Source: UBA3076 sp964646435 | Lineage (GTDB): Bacteria; Desulfobacterota; Dissulfuribacteria; Dissulfuribacterales; UBA3076 | Length of the DNA stretch: 37,602 nt | NCBI GenBank assembly: GCA_964646435.1 | Contig: CAZYEJ010000015.1 | Coordinates: 1 to 37,602 of the forward strand | Reading direction: 5' to 3' | Shown here: positions 1 through 7,970 of the stretch, piece after piece | How the letters are laid out: the number at the start of each line of letters is the position of its first letter | Position numbering within the stretch: position 1 is the stretch's first letter | Position numbers and translations under genes: made by a program | Notes under the pieces: model-generated | What the model was told of the DNA's origin: nothing | Databases searched by the model: none | The model's input: the letters and a program-made list of their open reading frames with translations, nothing else

Positions 1-2
1 AG

Positions 3-83
3 GAATTGTTCATGGGCAGTGTCAGTCACCAAGTGGTACAACGCTGCACTGATGCTACGGTAGGTGTGGTCAGCGGGGATTAG
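3..83 (+). CDS. Universal stress protein family, C-terminal end (cut by window edge)
   Basis: An open frame runs in from the left edge and stops at TAG 81-83. The visible 26 residues include MGSVSHQVVQ, which fits the end of UspA-type proteins, where a G-S/T-x4-V stretch closes the ATP-binding loop, followed by a short beta strand (here TVGVVSGD). Only the last strand and helix are present, so nothing can be said about ATP binding or partners. It lies 3 nt upstream of the Smr gene, which suggests co-transcription. The family call rests on one short motif; a chance open frame is the alternative. Confidence 0.5.
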   Translation, partial: ELFMGSVSHQVVQRCTDATVGVVSGD

Positions 84-86
84 TTA

Positions 87-392
87 GTGTCCGTCCCAAT
101 AGACATTCATAATGAGGATATAGTCGAATTTCCCATTGACGGCATCCTTGACCTGCATACCTTCAATGCCCGCGAAGTAAAGGACCTCGTCCCTGACTAC
201 CTGGCCGAATGCCGGGGCAGAGACATAATCCACGTACGCATAATACATGGAAAAGGGACCGGGACCCTTCGGCGCACGGTCCATTCCATCCTGAGTCGCC
301 TACCTGAGGTACGCGACTTCACATTGCTGGGAAACGACGGAGGCGGCTGGGGCGCAACAGAAGTGACATTATGGCCAAAAAGTCATATATAG
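87..392 (+). CDS. Small Smr (MutS2 C-terminal type) domain protein
   Basis: A 101-residue protein that is almost entirely one Smr domain. It shows the two family motifs: LDLHTF near residues 21-26 and HGKGTGTLR near 54-62. Stand-alone Smr proteins resemble the endonuclease domain of MutS2 and bind or cut nucleic acid, including on stalled ribosomes in some relatives; the specific role here is unknown. The start is GTG with a GGGGA stretch 7 nt upstream, and an upstream stop lies 3 nt before it. The stop codon runs directly into a perfect 12-bp hairpin. It probably shares a transcript with the stress-protein gene before it. Confidence 0.8.
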   Translation: MSVPIDIHNEDIVEFPIDGILDLHTFNAREVKDLVPDYLAECRGRDIIHVRIIHGKGTGTLRRTVHSILSRLPEVRDFTLLGNDGGGWGATEVTLWPKSHI

Positions 393-420
393 TGTCTGAA
401 CGAAAAGGTCGTTCAGACAC
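392..420. repeat. Perfect hairpin, copy 1 of a dispersed palindrome
   Basis: GTGTCTGAACGA (392-403) pairs perfectly with TCGTTCAGACAC (409-420) around a 5-nt loop. It begins on the last base of the Smr stop codon, so it could end or protect that transcript, but an A/T-mixed heptad array follows it rather than a T run. A near-identical palindrome with the same AATTTTGAATT tail is at 11705-11745. Confidence 0.85.
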
Positions 421-453
421 AATTTTGAATTCTAAATTTTGAATTTTGAATTG
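421..453. repeat. Heptad (7-nt period) array
   Basis: Directly after the hairpin the sequence reads as 7-nt units AATTTTG, AATTCTA, AATTTTG, AATTTTG, AATTG. Similar arrays with a 7-nt period occur in other gene gaps of this window (about 11735, 11793, 23012, 23062, 23769). No coding or promoter role is visible. Confidence 0.75.
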
Positions 454-517
454 AAAAAGGAGGCAGCCTTCATTCACCAGTTTACACTTTTCGAGGTTAG
501 TTCTTTAGTCATCCATT

Positions 518-608
518 TTGAATATCGAACCGCAGAACAAGAAACCGCAGAATTTCGAAGGTGTCACTTCGACATTCGATATTTCTAGTTCGATATTCTG
601 CGGTTCAA
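518..608. repeat. Complex inverted repeat (CGAACCGCAGAA words)
   Basis: GAATATCGAAC (520-530) is repeated inverted at 588-598, and GAACCGCAGAA (527-537) inverted at 596-606, so the two words swap order between the arms. The 21 nt at 541-561 recur inverted at 27115-27135 with two mismatches. The rest of the gap 393-753 is AT-rich. It holds short direct repeats (CTTTAGGCACTT twice near 645-675, and related CAAGAYAAATT words near 616 and 690) but no gene that I can support. Confidence 0.7.
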
Positions 609-753
609 AAAATGGCATTCAAGACAAATTCTCTAACTTTAGTTCACTTTAGGCACTTGCAACTTTAGGCACTTATAATTAATAACATCCAAGATAAATT
701 TTTTAATTTTAGCACGCAGTTCCAAAAATATCAAAAAAATAGGTGGAAATAAA

Positions 754-1563
754 ATGATCAGACGAATCAGGGCAAGAAATCTTTTGGGAACCTTATTGAT
801 CCTTTTTTCATTAACCGGCCTGATTGCCTGTAACGGCGATTCCGGTAAAAAGTCCGAGAGTCAGGCCCCCGCAGATACAGGCATGGAAGCCCCTGTCAAG
901 ATAGACCTACTCTCAGGCAAGGTGGCAGAAACCATGAATAGCGCTGGATACACCTATATCCTGCTGGATAGTAAAGGGAAAAAAATATGGGTGGCAGTGC
1001 CTGAAATGCAAGTCTCTGTGGGAGAGGAAGTCGTCCTCCAGCCCGGCATAGAAATGGTCAATTTTACCAGCACAACTCTTAATCGCACCTTTGAAAGGGT
1101 CATCTTTTCCACTGGCCCTGTATCTGAAAAAGGCGAATCAGTTGGAAAAAACGTGGAAATGCCCCGCGGAGATTCCCCGATGGAGATGATGAAGGCCCCT
1201 GCAAGTGGCGGAATGGGTGCCAGTACACCGATTGAGGATGTGAAAGTTGAAAAGGCTACTGGCCAGGACGCATACACCATTGCCGAAGTTTACGAGAAAA
1301 AATCCGGTTTTTGCAATAATAAAGTGTTTGTGCGGGGCAAGGTCGTGAAAGTCCTGCCCAAAATCATGGGGAAAAACTGGATTCATCTACAGGATGGATC
1401 AGGGGATGAAAAAAAAGGAAATTACGACCTTGTTGTGACATCCCAGGACATGCCCTCGGTTGGTGATGTGATCACTGTCAGCGGCACGGTTTATACAGAC
1501 AAGGATTTTGGAGCAGGATACAAGTATAATGTAATTGTTGAGGAAGCGATCATTACCAAGTGA
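754..1563 (+). CDS. Lipoprotein with C-terminal OB-fold (NrfJ-like)
   Basis: 269 residues. The N-terminus is a lipoprotein signal: basic start, hydrophobic core, lipobox LIAC with Cys26. Residues about 50-115 (SGKVAETMNSAGYTYILLD and following) match a small domain seen in NrfJ-type and related periplasmic proteins. A low-complexity Met/Gly/Pro linker follows. Residues about 175-265 (VFVRGKVVKVLPKIMGKNW, WIHLQDGSG) look like an OB-fold of the nucleic-acid-binding type, here probably used for binding outside the cytoplasm. AGGTGG lies 9 nt before ATG. The CBS gene starts 25 nt downstream, so the two may be co-transcribed. The ligand is unknown. Confidence 0.7.
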   Translation: MIRRIRARNLLGTLLILFSLTGLIACNGDSGKKSESQAPADTGMEAPVKIDLLSGKVAETMNSAGYTYILLDSKGKKIWVAVPEMQVSVGEEVVLQPGIEMVNFTSTTLNRTFERVIFSTGPVSEKGESVGKNVEMPRGDSPMEMMKAPASGGMGASTPIEDVKVEKATGQDAYTIAEVYEKKSGFCNNKVFVRGKVVKVLPKIMGKNWIHLQDGSGDEKKGNYDLVVTSQDMPSVGDVITVSGTVYTDKDFGAGYKYNVIVEEAIITK

Positions 1564-1588
1564 AATGTGCAAGACAGTGAGGTTTTTT

Positions 1589-2038
1589 ATGCGCAAAGCA
1601 AAAGACATCATGACATCACCTGTAATTACGGTTCATCCTGACACACCAGTGCTCGATCTAGCCAAGCTGCTCTCTGAACACCGCATCAATGGCGTGCCTG
1701 TGGTGGATGATGACGGAAACCTTGAGGGGATTGTAACAGAGGCAGATCTTATTGACCAAAACAAAAAGCTACACATTCCCAGTGTGATATTTTTTATGGA
1801 TTCAGCCATCTTTCTGGAAAATCCCAAAAAACTCGACAAGGAACTCAGGAAGATGATAGGGACCACGGTGAAGGACATCTGCACACGTGATGTGGTGACA
1901 GTGGAGGATGAAACTCCTATTGACGAAGTGGCCAGCATCATGGCGGGAAAACGGATAAACACCATCCCTGTCATGCGGGACGGAAAAATCATGGGAGTAG
2001 TCGGCCGCGGGGACCTTGTCCGGTCAATTGTGTCTTAG
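1589..2038 (+). CDS. Two-CBS-domain protein
   Basis: 149 residues made of a pair of CBS domains: residues about 2-60 (DIMTSPVITV through GIVTEADLI) and about 90-149 (DICTRDVVTV through GVVGRGDLV), joined by a helical linker. CBS pairs (Bateman modules) bind adenine nucleotides and sense energy state, usually regulating a partner; no effector domain is fused here. The frame is open upstream to an earlier ATG at 1535 inside the lipoprotein gene, but ATG 1589 has GTGAGG upstream and starts right at the first conserved residues, so I chose it. Confidence 0.85.
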   Translation: MRKAKDIMTSPVITVHPDTPVLDLAKLLSEHRINGVPVVDDDGNLEGIVTEADLIDQNKKLHIPSVIFFMDSAIFLENPKKLDKELRKMIGTTVKDICTRDVVTVEDETPIDEVASIMAGKRINTIPVMRDGKIMGVVGRGDLVRSIVS

Positions 2039-2068
2039 TTTTCAGCCCTTACTGCCAACTATTCATTA

Positions 2069-2539
2069 CTACCGTATTTTATAATCCCTTTGGAATTCTC
2101 GTTCCAGGGTCTTTCGCCTCATGGTCTCCCGCTTGTCATACAGTTTCTTACCCTTGGCCAGGGCGAGTTCCACTTTTGCTTTCCCGTCTCTGAAATAAAT
2201 ACGAAGAGGTATCAGGGTATATCCGCGTTCCTGAATTTTTCCCATCAACTTTCGTATTTCCCGGCGATTAAGAAGGAGCTTCCTGGCCCTTGTCGGGTCC
2301 AGTTTTCCGCTATTGACTGCATAGGGATATGGGGATATGTGCACGTTCTGGAGCCACGCCTCGCCATACCTGAAGCCCACATATCCATCGCCGAGGCTGG
2401 CCCTTGCTTCTCTCAGTGATTTGACCTCCGGCCCAAGAAGGACAAGGCCTGCCTCCACGGTACTTTCTATGTGATACAGATGCCTGGCCTTACGATTTTG
2501 GCAGACGATCTTTATTCCTTCGCTATTCATTTTTTTCAA
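2069..2539 (-). CDS. smpB: SsrA-binding protein SmpB
   Basis: 156 residues, normal family length. SmpB binds tmRNA and brings it to stalled ribosomes for trans-translation. Visible family features are the start KIVCQNRKARHLYHI, GPEVKSLREARASLGD, and the basic C-terminal tail YDKRETMRRKTLEREFQRD, which occupies the empty mRNA channel. The longest start is TTG at 2539 with GAAGG 9 nt upstream; an ATG three codons later (2530) is the alternative but sits too far from that ribosome site. It follows dnaE by 24 nt and is the last gene of guaA-dnaE-smpB. No tmRNA gene was seen in the window. Confidence 0.95.
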   Translation of the reverse strand: MKKMNSEGIKIVCQNRKARHLYHIESTVEAGLVLLGPEVKSLREARASLGDGYVGFRYGEAWLQNVHISPYPYAVNSGKLDPTRARKLLLNRREIRKLMGKIQERGYTLIPLRIYFRDGKAKVELALAKGKKLYDKRETMRRKTLEREFQRDYKIR

Positions 2540-2563
2540 ATTTAAGTACCTTCAATCCCTCAA

Positions 2564-5500
2564 TCATTCCATCGAATTATTATTCACTTGTTCATATTCT
2601 ACCTTAAATCCGGCATAACCCAACAAATCATTCATGCTTCCCGTGAGTTCAGGATTTATGCTCACATTATATTCCTCAGGGAGGCTTAGAATTACCCGGC
2701 CTCTCTCCTTGAGAGTAATAGCCAGTTTCACAGGGTATGATCCATGGTATTTGTTGAACAGATCCTGCACAGGTTTGAACACTGTGGGTTCTATCCTATC
2801 TCCTTGAAGCTCGATCAGGAATCCTCTTACTCTTTGTTTACAGGCCTTATCCAGCGGTTCTATGGAGTTAGCAAGTATCTTGTTGATTTTCTTATCATTT
2901 TCCTTTTTGAGGGTCCCTGCAACCCATAACGGCGAATCATCATCAATCAATTCTTTTGCCTTTGCGTATATCTCCGGGAAACAGACCACTTCAATAGAAC
3001 CATGTAAGTCTTCAAGGGTCAAAAAGGCCATTCGATCTCCCTTTTTGGTGGTAATTTCCTTTTTGTTCCGAATTATCCCCGCAAGACCAATCTGACTCCC
3101 ATCAATCATCCCGGAAACATTGCCTGTATGTTCACTGGCCATTCTGGAAAGATCATCCCTGTATGGATCCAGAGGATGACCACTGATATAGAATCCAAGA
3201 TAAATTTTTTCATTGGCAAGGCATTCAAGCTCAGGCCATTCAGGTATATCAGGCAGGATCAGCGCGGACTCCTGTGGTTTCTCAGGAGTTGCCTTGGCCA
3301 TAAAATCAAAAAGAGACATCTGGCCTGAAAGCCGTTCCTGCTTTTTGGATTGTCCAAGATCCAGGGCTATGTCAAGGACGGCAATCAGTTGCGAACGTCT
3401 GTGCCCAAGGGAATCAAAGGCCCCGCACTTTATAAGGCTTTCAAGCATCCGCTTGTTAACTTTTCTGAGATCGACCCTGGAGCAGAAGTCCTCAAAGCTG
3501 GGATACCGACCTTTGTCTTCTCTTTCCTGGACAATGACCTCTATTGCGCCTGCTCCAACATTTTTTACTGATGCAAGGCCAAAGCGGATACTCTCACCCT
3601 CTATTGTGAAATCCACCTTGCTGTGGTTGATGTCCGGTGGAAGGATTTGAATGTCTCTAGCCCGGCACTCGCTTATGAACTTCACCACCCCATCTGTATT
3701 TCCCAGTTCGTTGGATAACAGTGAAGCCATAAAGGGCACCAGATAGTTCGTTTTTAACCATGCAGTTTGATAGGCTATCAGGGCATAGGCCGCAGAGTGG
3801 CTCTTGTTAAAACCATATCCTGCAAATTTCTCCATCAAATCAAAGATGATCTTGGCCTTGGAATCCGGGATGCCATGCTTTATTGCACCCGATTGAAAAC
3901 GGTCTCGCTGTGCGGCCATTTCCTTGTGATCTTTTTTGCCCATGGCCCTTCTCAGGATATCGCCCTCGCCAAGGCTGTACCCTGCCAGTACCTGGGCTAT
4001 TTTCATCACCTGTTCCTGGTAGACTATGACCCCATATGTTTCCTTGAGAATGGGCTCAAGCTCCGGCAGGAGATAGGTTACTTCAACCTCTCCATTTTTG
4101 GCCTTTACAGCCTGGTCCACCATGCCACTTTCCATGGGCCCCGGCCGGTGGAGGGCCACCAGGACTATTATGTCTGTGAAGCCGGAGGGCCTCATGTGCT
4201 GCAAAAGGTCCTTCATGCCCGGGCTTTCAAGCTGAAATACTCCGGTGGTATTCCCGCTTGATAGGAGCTTATAGGTTTCAGGGTCATCCAGGGGGATTTT
4301 GGACAGGTTAATATCCGTGCCAAGGTGCTCTTTGATAAGCTTGAGGGCTGTATCTATTACAGTCAGGGTCCTCAATCCGAGAAAGTCGAACTTGATAAGC
4401 CCTGTCTTTTCCACATACTTCATGGCAAACTGAGTGACAGTCTCGCCGTGTTGACCTTTGGTAAGGGGCAGATATTCCACCATGGGTCTGTCTGAGATAA
4501 CCACTCCTGCCGCATGAGTTGAGGCGTGGCGTGGAAGACCTTCAAGGGATCGCGCGACGGTAAGGAGTTCTGCTATCCTTGGGTCTTTTTTCTCAAGTTG
4601 AGCGAGTTTCGGCTCGAGCTTGATGGCCTTCTCAAGGGTAATATTGAGCTGGTCAGGGACCAGCTTGGCGATGCGGTCCACCTCCTGATAAGGTATTCCA
4701 AGGGCCCTGCCGACGTCTCTGATTACTGCCTTGGCCTTCATCTGGCCAAATGTGATTATCTGGGCTACAAAATTCTCCCCTCCATACTTTTCAGTAACAT
4801 AGTCAAACACTTCATCCCTGCGGTTCATGCAGAAATCTATATCTATGTCAGGCAGGGATTCCCGCTCAACATTCAAAAACCTCTCAAAAAAGAGGCCATA
4901 CTTTACCGAATCGATGTCTGTAATCCGCATGGCATAGGCAACCAGGGAGCCTGCAGCAGATCCCCTGCCCGGCCCGACCGGTATGGACTGAGACTTTGCC
5001 CAGTTAATAAAATCAGCAACTATGAGAAAGTAAGAAGCAAAACCCTTTTCCTTTATGACCGATATCTCTGTCTCAAATCTTTCCTTGTATGGGACCTGTT
5101 CTTCTTCGTGGATTCCATCCTCCAAAAAACGCTCCTTAAGCCCCTTTCTGGCAACGGCCTCAAAAAGCCCGCCGTAGGTCTCGCCTTTCTTTATCGGATA
5201 GAGGGGAAAGTGCCGTTTTCCAAGTTCCAGTTCTACATTGCATTTCTCAGCTATCTCACCCGTCATGGCCACAGCATCAGGATAGTCTTTAAATCTCTCG
5301 ACCATCTCCTCGGGAGAAGTGAAGTAAAGCTTATCCGTGGAGAAACGCATCCTGTTGGTGTCATTTACTGTCTTGTTAGTCTGTATACACAGCAGGACAT
5401 CGTGGGCCTTGGCATCCTCAGGGGTCAGGTAATGACAATCATTAGTGGCAACCACAGGGAGCCCCAGTTCTTTACCAAGATCCACCAGCCCCTGGTTTAC

Positions 5501-6088
5501 GACTGTCTGCTCGGCTATACCATTTTCCTGTATCTCCAGATAAAAACGGTTATCAAATACGCTCGCATAGGTCTCTGCAAGGGCCTTTGCCTTTTTCCTG
5601 TCTCCATGGAGAATGGCAGCCGGAATCTGACCGTGGAGACAGGCAGAGAGCGCTATAAGACCTTGATTTAAACCTTCCATGAGCTCAAGATCCACCCGAG
5701 GCTTGTAGAAAAAGCCTTCAAACTGGGCAGCACTCACGAGTTTCAGGAGATTCTTGTATCCGATGTTGTTTTGCGCCAATAAAACAAGATGAAAGGCAGC
5801 TTCACTTGAACTCCGAGCACTCCTGTCCTTACGTCCCTTAGGTGCAACATAGACCTCACACCCGATAATAGGCTTAATGTTATGCTTTAGGGCTTGCTCG
5901 TAAAACCTGAGCGCTCCGTACATATTCCCGTGATCTGTCATGGCTATGGCCTTATAGCCATATTCCCTTGCCTTGGGGAAAAGGTCCTTCAGCCTGATAG
6001 CACCGTCAAGGAGACTGTATTCCGTGTGGAGGTGGAGATGAGCGAAAAAATTGGGTGATTGGGTGATTGGGTAATTTGGTGATTGCAT
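2564..6088 (-). CDS. dnaE: DNA polymerase III alpha subunit (DnaE1 type)
   Basis: 1174 residues, full length for the replicative polymerase. Order seen: PHP domain with HLHLHTEYS (17-25) and MTDHGNM (50-56); palm with VGPGRGSAAG (371-380) and the catalytic acids D414 and D416 in PDIDID plus D568 in KFDFLG; a helix-hairpin-helix and fingers region; an OB-fold near residue 1000 (GLAGIIRNKKEITTKKGDRM); and a C-terminal tau-binding region. The first 13 residues (MQSPNYPITQSPN) are not family sequence: they are translated from an 8-nt tandem repeat, and recognisable PHP sequence starts only at residue 15. GGAG lies 11 nt before ATG. It follows guaA by 27 nt. Confidence 0.97.
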   Translation of the reverse strand: MQSPNYPITQSPNFFAHLHLHTEYSLLDGAIRLKDLFPKAREYGYKAIAMTDHGNMYGALRFYEQALKHNIKPIIGCEVYVAPKGRKDRSARSSSEAAFHLVLLAQNNIGYKNLLKLVSAAQFEGFFYKPRVDLELMEGLNQGLIALSACLHGQIPAAILHGDRKKAKALAETYASVFDNRFYLEIQENGIAEQTVVNQGLVDLGKELGLPVVATNDCHYLTPEDAKAHDVLLCIQTNKTVNDTNRMRFSTDKLYFTSPEEMVERFKDYPDAVAMTGEIAEKCNVELELGKRHFPLYPIKKGETYGGLFEAVARKGLKERFLEDGIHEEEQVPYKERFETEISVIKEKGFASYFLIVADFINWAKSQSIPVGPGRGSAAGSLVAYAMRITDIDSVKYGLFFERFLNVERESLPDIDIDFCMNRRDEVFDYVTEKYGGENFVAQIITFGQMKAKAVIRDVGRALGIPYQEVDRIAKLVPDQLNITLEKAIKLEPKLAQLEKKDPRIAELLTVARSLEGLPRHASTHAAGVVISDRPMVEYLPLTKGQHGETVTQFAMKYVEKTGLIKFDFLGLRTLTVIDTALKLIKEHLGTDINLSKIPLDDPETYKLLSSGNTTGVFQLESPGMKDLLQHMRPSGFTDIIVLVALHRPGPMESGMVDQAVKAKNGEVEVTYLLPELEPILKETYGVIVYQEQVMKIAQVLAGYSLGEGDILRRAMGKKDHKEMAAQRDRFQSGAIKHGIPDSKAKIIFDLMEKFAGYGFNKSHSAAYALIAYQTAWLKTNYLVPFMASLLSNELGNTDGVVKFISECRARDIQILPPDINHSKVDFTIEGESIRFGLASVKNVGAGAIEVIVQEREDKGRYPSFEDFCSRVDLRKVNKRMLESLIKCGAFDSLGHRRSQLIAVLDIALDLGQSKKQERLSGQMSLFDFMAKATPEKPQESALILPDIPEWPELECLANEKIYLGFYISGHPLDPYRDDLSRMASEHTGNVSGMIDGSQIGLAGIIRNKKEITTKKGDRMAFLTLEDLHGSIEVVCFPEIYAKAKELIDDDSPLWVAGTLKKENDKKINKILANSIEPLDKACKQRVRGFLIELQGDRIEPTVFKPVQDLFNKYHGSYPVKLAITLKERGRVILSLPEEYNVSINPELTGSMNDLLGYAGFKVEYEQVNNNSME
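6051..6085. repeat. Octad tandem repeat covering the dnaE start
   Basis: On the + strand the units are TTGGGTGA, TTGGGTGA, TTGGGTAA, TTTGGTGA, TTG, an 8-nt period. On the coding strand this gives CAATCACC units and codes residues 2-13 of DnaE. Changes in unit number would shift frame unless three units change together, so selection against slippage, or use of another start, would be expected. Confidence 0.85.
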
Positions 6089-6115
6089 AATTCTATCTGC
6101 TCCGTGCTGTCTTCC

Positions 6116-7669
6116 TCATTCCCACTCAATCGTGGCGGGGGGCTTTGAGCTTATATCGTAGCATACACGGTTTACCCCGCGCACTTCGTTGATAATCCTG
6201 TTTGAGATTTTTGCGAGCAGGTCCGTTGGGAGTCTTGTCCAGTCCGCGGTCATGGCGTCCAGACTGTCTACAACCCTTATTGCCACTACGTTATCATAGG
6301 TGCGCTCATCTCCCATAACACCTACCGTCTTTACTGGAAGGAGTACGGCAAATGCCTGCCAGACCTTTCTGTACCAGTTAGTGGATTTCATGATTTCAAG
6401 AACAATGGCATCCGCCTCTCTCAGCACTTCCAGACGTTCAGCAGTCACTTCTCCCAGGATTCGTATAGCCAATCCCGGTCCGGGAAAAGGGTGACGAAAA
6501 ACAAGATCTTCAGGCATCTCGAGTTCCAAAGCAACTTTTCGAACCTCATCTTTAAAAAGCTCCCTGAGGGGCTCTATCAGCTCAAGTTGCATTACATCCG
6601 GAAGCCCTCCTACGTTGTGGTGGCTCTTTATTGTGGCAGAAGGTCCTTTTAAAGACACGCTCTCTATAACATCCGGATACAGGGTCCCCTGGGCAAGGAA
6701 GTTGACATCCCCGATTCGCCTTGCCTCCTCCTCAAAAATGCGGATAAATTCTTCTCCTATTATCTTTCGTTTTTTCTCAGGGTCCTCTATTCCTGCAAGT
6801 TTGCTGAGAAAGCGATTGCTTGCATCCACATAATGGACCTTAAGGTCAAACTGTTTCAGAAAGGCCAAAACCGTCTCTGCTTCATTTTTTCTTAGAAGCC
6901 CATTATTAACAAAGACGCTTGTAAGTTGGTGACCCACTGCCCTGTTTACCAGAAGGGCCGTGACTGTAGAATCCACTCCGCCTGACAGGGCGCATATTAT
7001 CCTGCCGGTTCCGACCTTGGCCTTCATGTCATTAGTGGCACTTTCCACAAAGGATTGCATATCCCAGGTAGGCGTGCACCCGCAGACCCTGAACAGGAAA
7101 TTGGCAATCACATCCTTTCCAATCTCAGTATGGATCACCTCCGGATGGAACTGTACCCCGAAAAAGGGCAATGTCCGGTGCCGCATGGCCGCCACAGGGC
7201 AGGACTCACTGTGAGCTATGCCGATAAAATCCTCGGGCAAGGCCTCTATCCTGTCACCATGGCTCATCCATACCTGATGTGTGACCGGATCAGGGGCAAT
7301 GCCGTGAAATATGTCACATGGATCATCAATTGAGAGCCGGGCAGGACCGTATTCCCTATGTCGGCTATATTCCACAGTACCTTTAAGAAGGTGTGTGGTA
7401 AGCTGCATACCATAGCAAATGCCCAGGATCGGGACCCCAAGTTCAAACAGCTCAGGAGAGACAGCCGGGGCTTCTTTATCATAAACATTTGCAGGTCCCC
7501 CTGACAGGATAATTCCCTTTGGGTCCCTCTCCTTTACTTTTTCCAGGGGAATATTATATGGATATATCTCACAGTAGACCTTGGCCTCCCTGACCCGCCT
7601 TGCTATGAGCTGGGTGGTCTGGGAACCGAAGTCAAGGATCAACACTTTTTGTTCAAGTATATTTGTCAT
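6116..7669 (-). CDS. guaA: GMP synthase (glutamine-hydrolysing)
   Basis: 517 residues, the usual length. Converts XMP to GMP with ATP and glutamine. The N-terminal class I amidotransferase has Cys85 in GICYGMQ and the His175/Glu177 pair in FHPE. The ATP pyrophosphatase loop is SGGVDS (229-234). The C-terminal dimerisation domain ends with the typical KPPATIEWE. The start ATG is unambiguous because the conserved LILDFGSQTTQLI follows within 20 residues. It heads the - strand run guaA-dnaE-smpB; guaB is not nearby. Confidence 0.97.
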   Translation of the reverse strand: MTNILEQKVLILDFGSQTTQLIARRVREAKVYCEIYPYNIPLEKVKERDPKGIILSGGPANVYDKEAPAVSPELFELGVPILGICYGMQLTTHLLKGTVEYSRHREYGPARLSIDDPCDIFHGIAPDPVTHQVWMSHGDRIEALPEDFIGIAHSESCPVAAMRHRTLPFFGVQFHPEVIHTEIGKDVIANFLFRVCGCTPTWDMQSFVESATNDMKAKVGTGRIICALSGGVDSTVTALLVNRAVGHQLTSVFVNNGLLRKNEAETVLAFLKQFDLKVHYVDASNRFLSKLAGIEDPEKKRKIIGEEFIRIFEEEARRIGDVNFLAQGTLYPDVIESVSLKGPSATIKSHHNVGGLPDVMQLELIEPLRELFKDEVRKVALELEMPEDLVFRHPFPGPGLAIRILGEVTAERLEVLREADAIVLEIMKSTNWYRKVWQAFAVLLPVKTVGVMGDERTYDNVVAIRVVDSLDAMTADWTRLPTDLLAKISNRIINEVRGVNRVCYDISSKPPATIEWE

Positions 7670-7749
7670 AGCGCTTTATAAGCCTCCAGGATTGACAATA
7701 ACATCAGCCGGGCCATGAGCCAAGCTGCCATGTTATACATAAAATTATT

Positions 7750-7902
7750 ATGTAACTTCTCAATAACTCAAGGGTAAGATGTCTAGATTCCGGCTTTCGC
7801 CGGAATGACGATTGGGTGTGAGGGCCTGTCATTCCGGCGAAAGCCGGAATCTAGTGGATAGTCGCAACATATAATTTTCCCGGACTTATTGAGAAGTTAC
7901 AT
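7750..7902. repeat. MITE-like element with nested palindromes
   Basis: Two sets of perfect inverted repeats are nested. The outer arms are 17 nt (ATGTAACTTCTCAATAA at 7750-7766, inverted at 7886-7902). The inner arms are 27 nt (7783-7809 and 7828-7854). Each inner arm contains its own hairpin, ATTCCGGC-TTTC-GCCGGAAT. There is no coding capacity. It sits in the divergent gap between guaA and the symporter gene, so it could affect either promoter. Words like the inner arm are a common palindromic unit in many proteobacterial genomes; the outer pair looks like terminal inverted repeats. Confidence 0.85.
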
Positions 7903-7970
7903 GATTTGTTCCTATTAGCCTTCTACCTTCAGTCTATCCACCTGAATAGTTACAAAATAAGGAGAAAATA

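Noticed and set aside
687..704. 18-nt exact match between the gap at 687-704 and dnaE at 3193-3210
   Set aside because: ATCCAAGATAAATTTTTT is low complexity and the dnaE copy is ordinary coding sequence; the match does not extend, so I treat it as chance.
4526..5671. Long open frame (381 codons) on the + strand inside dnaE
   Set aside because: It is antisense to conserved DnaE sequence, has no recognisable family and no ribosome site; it is a by-product of dnaE codon use.
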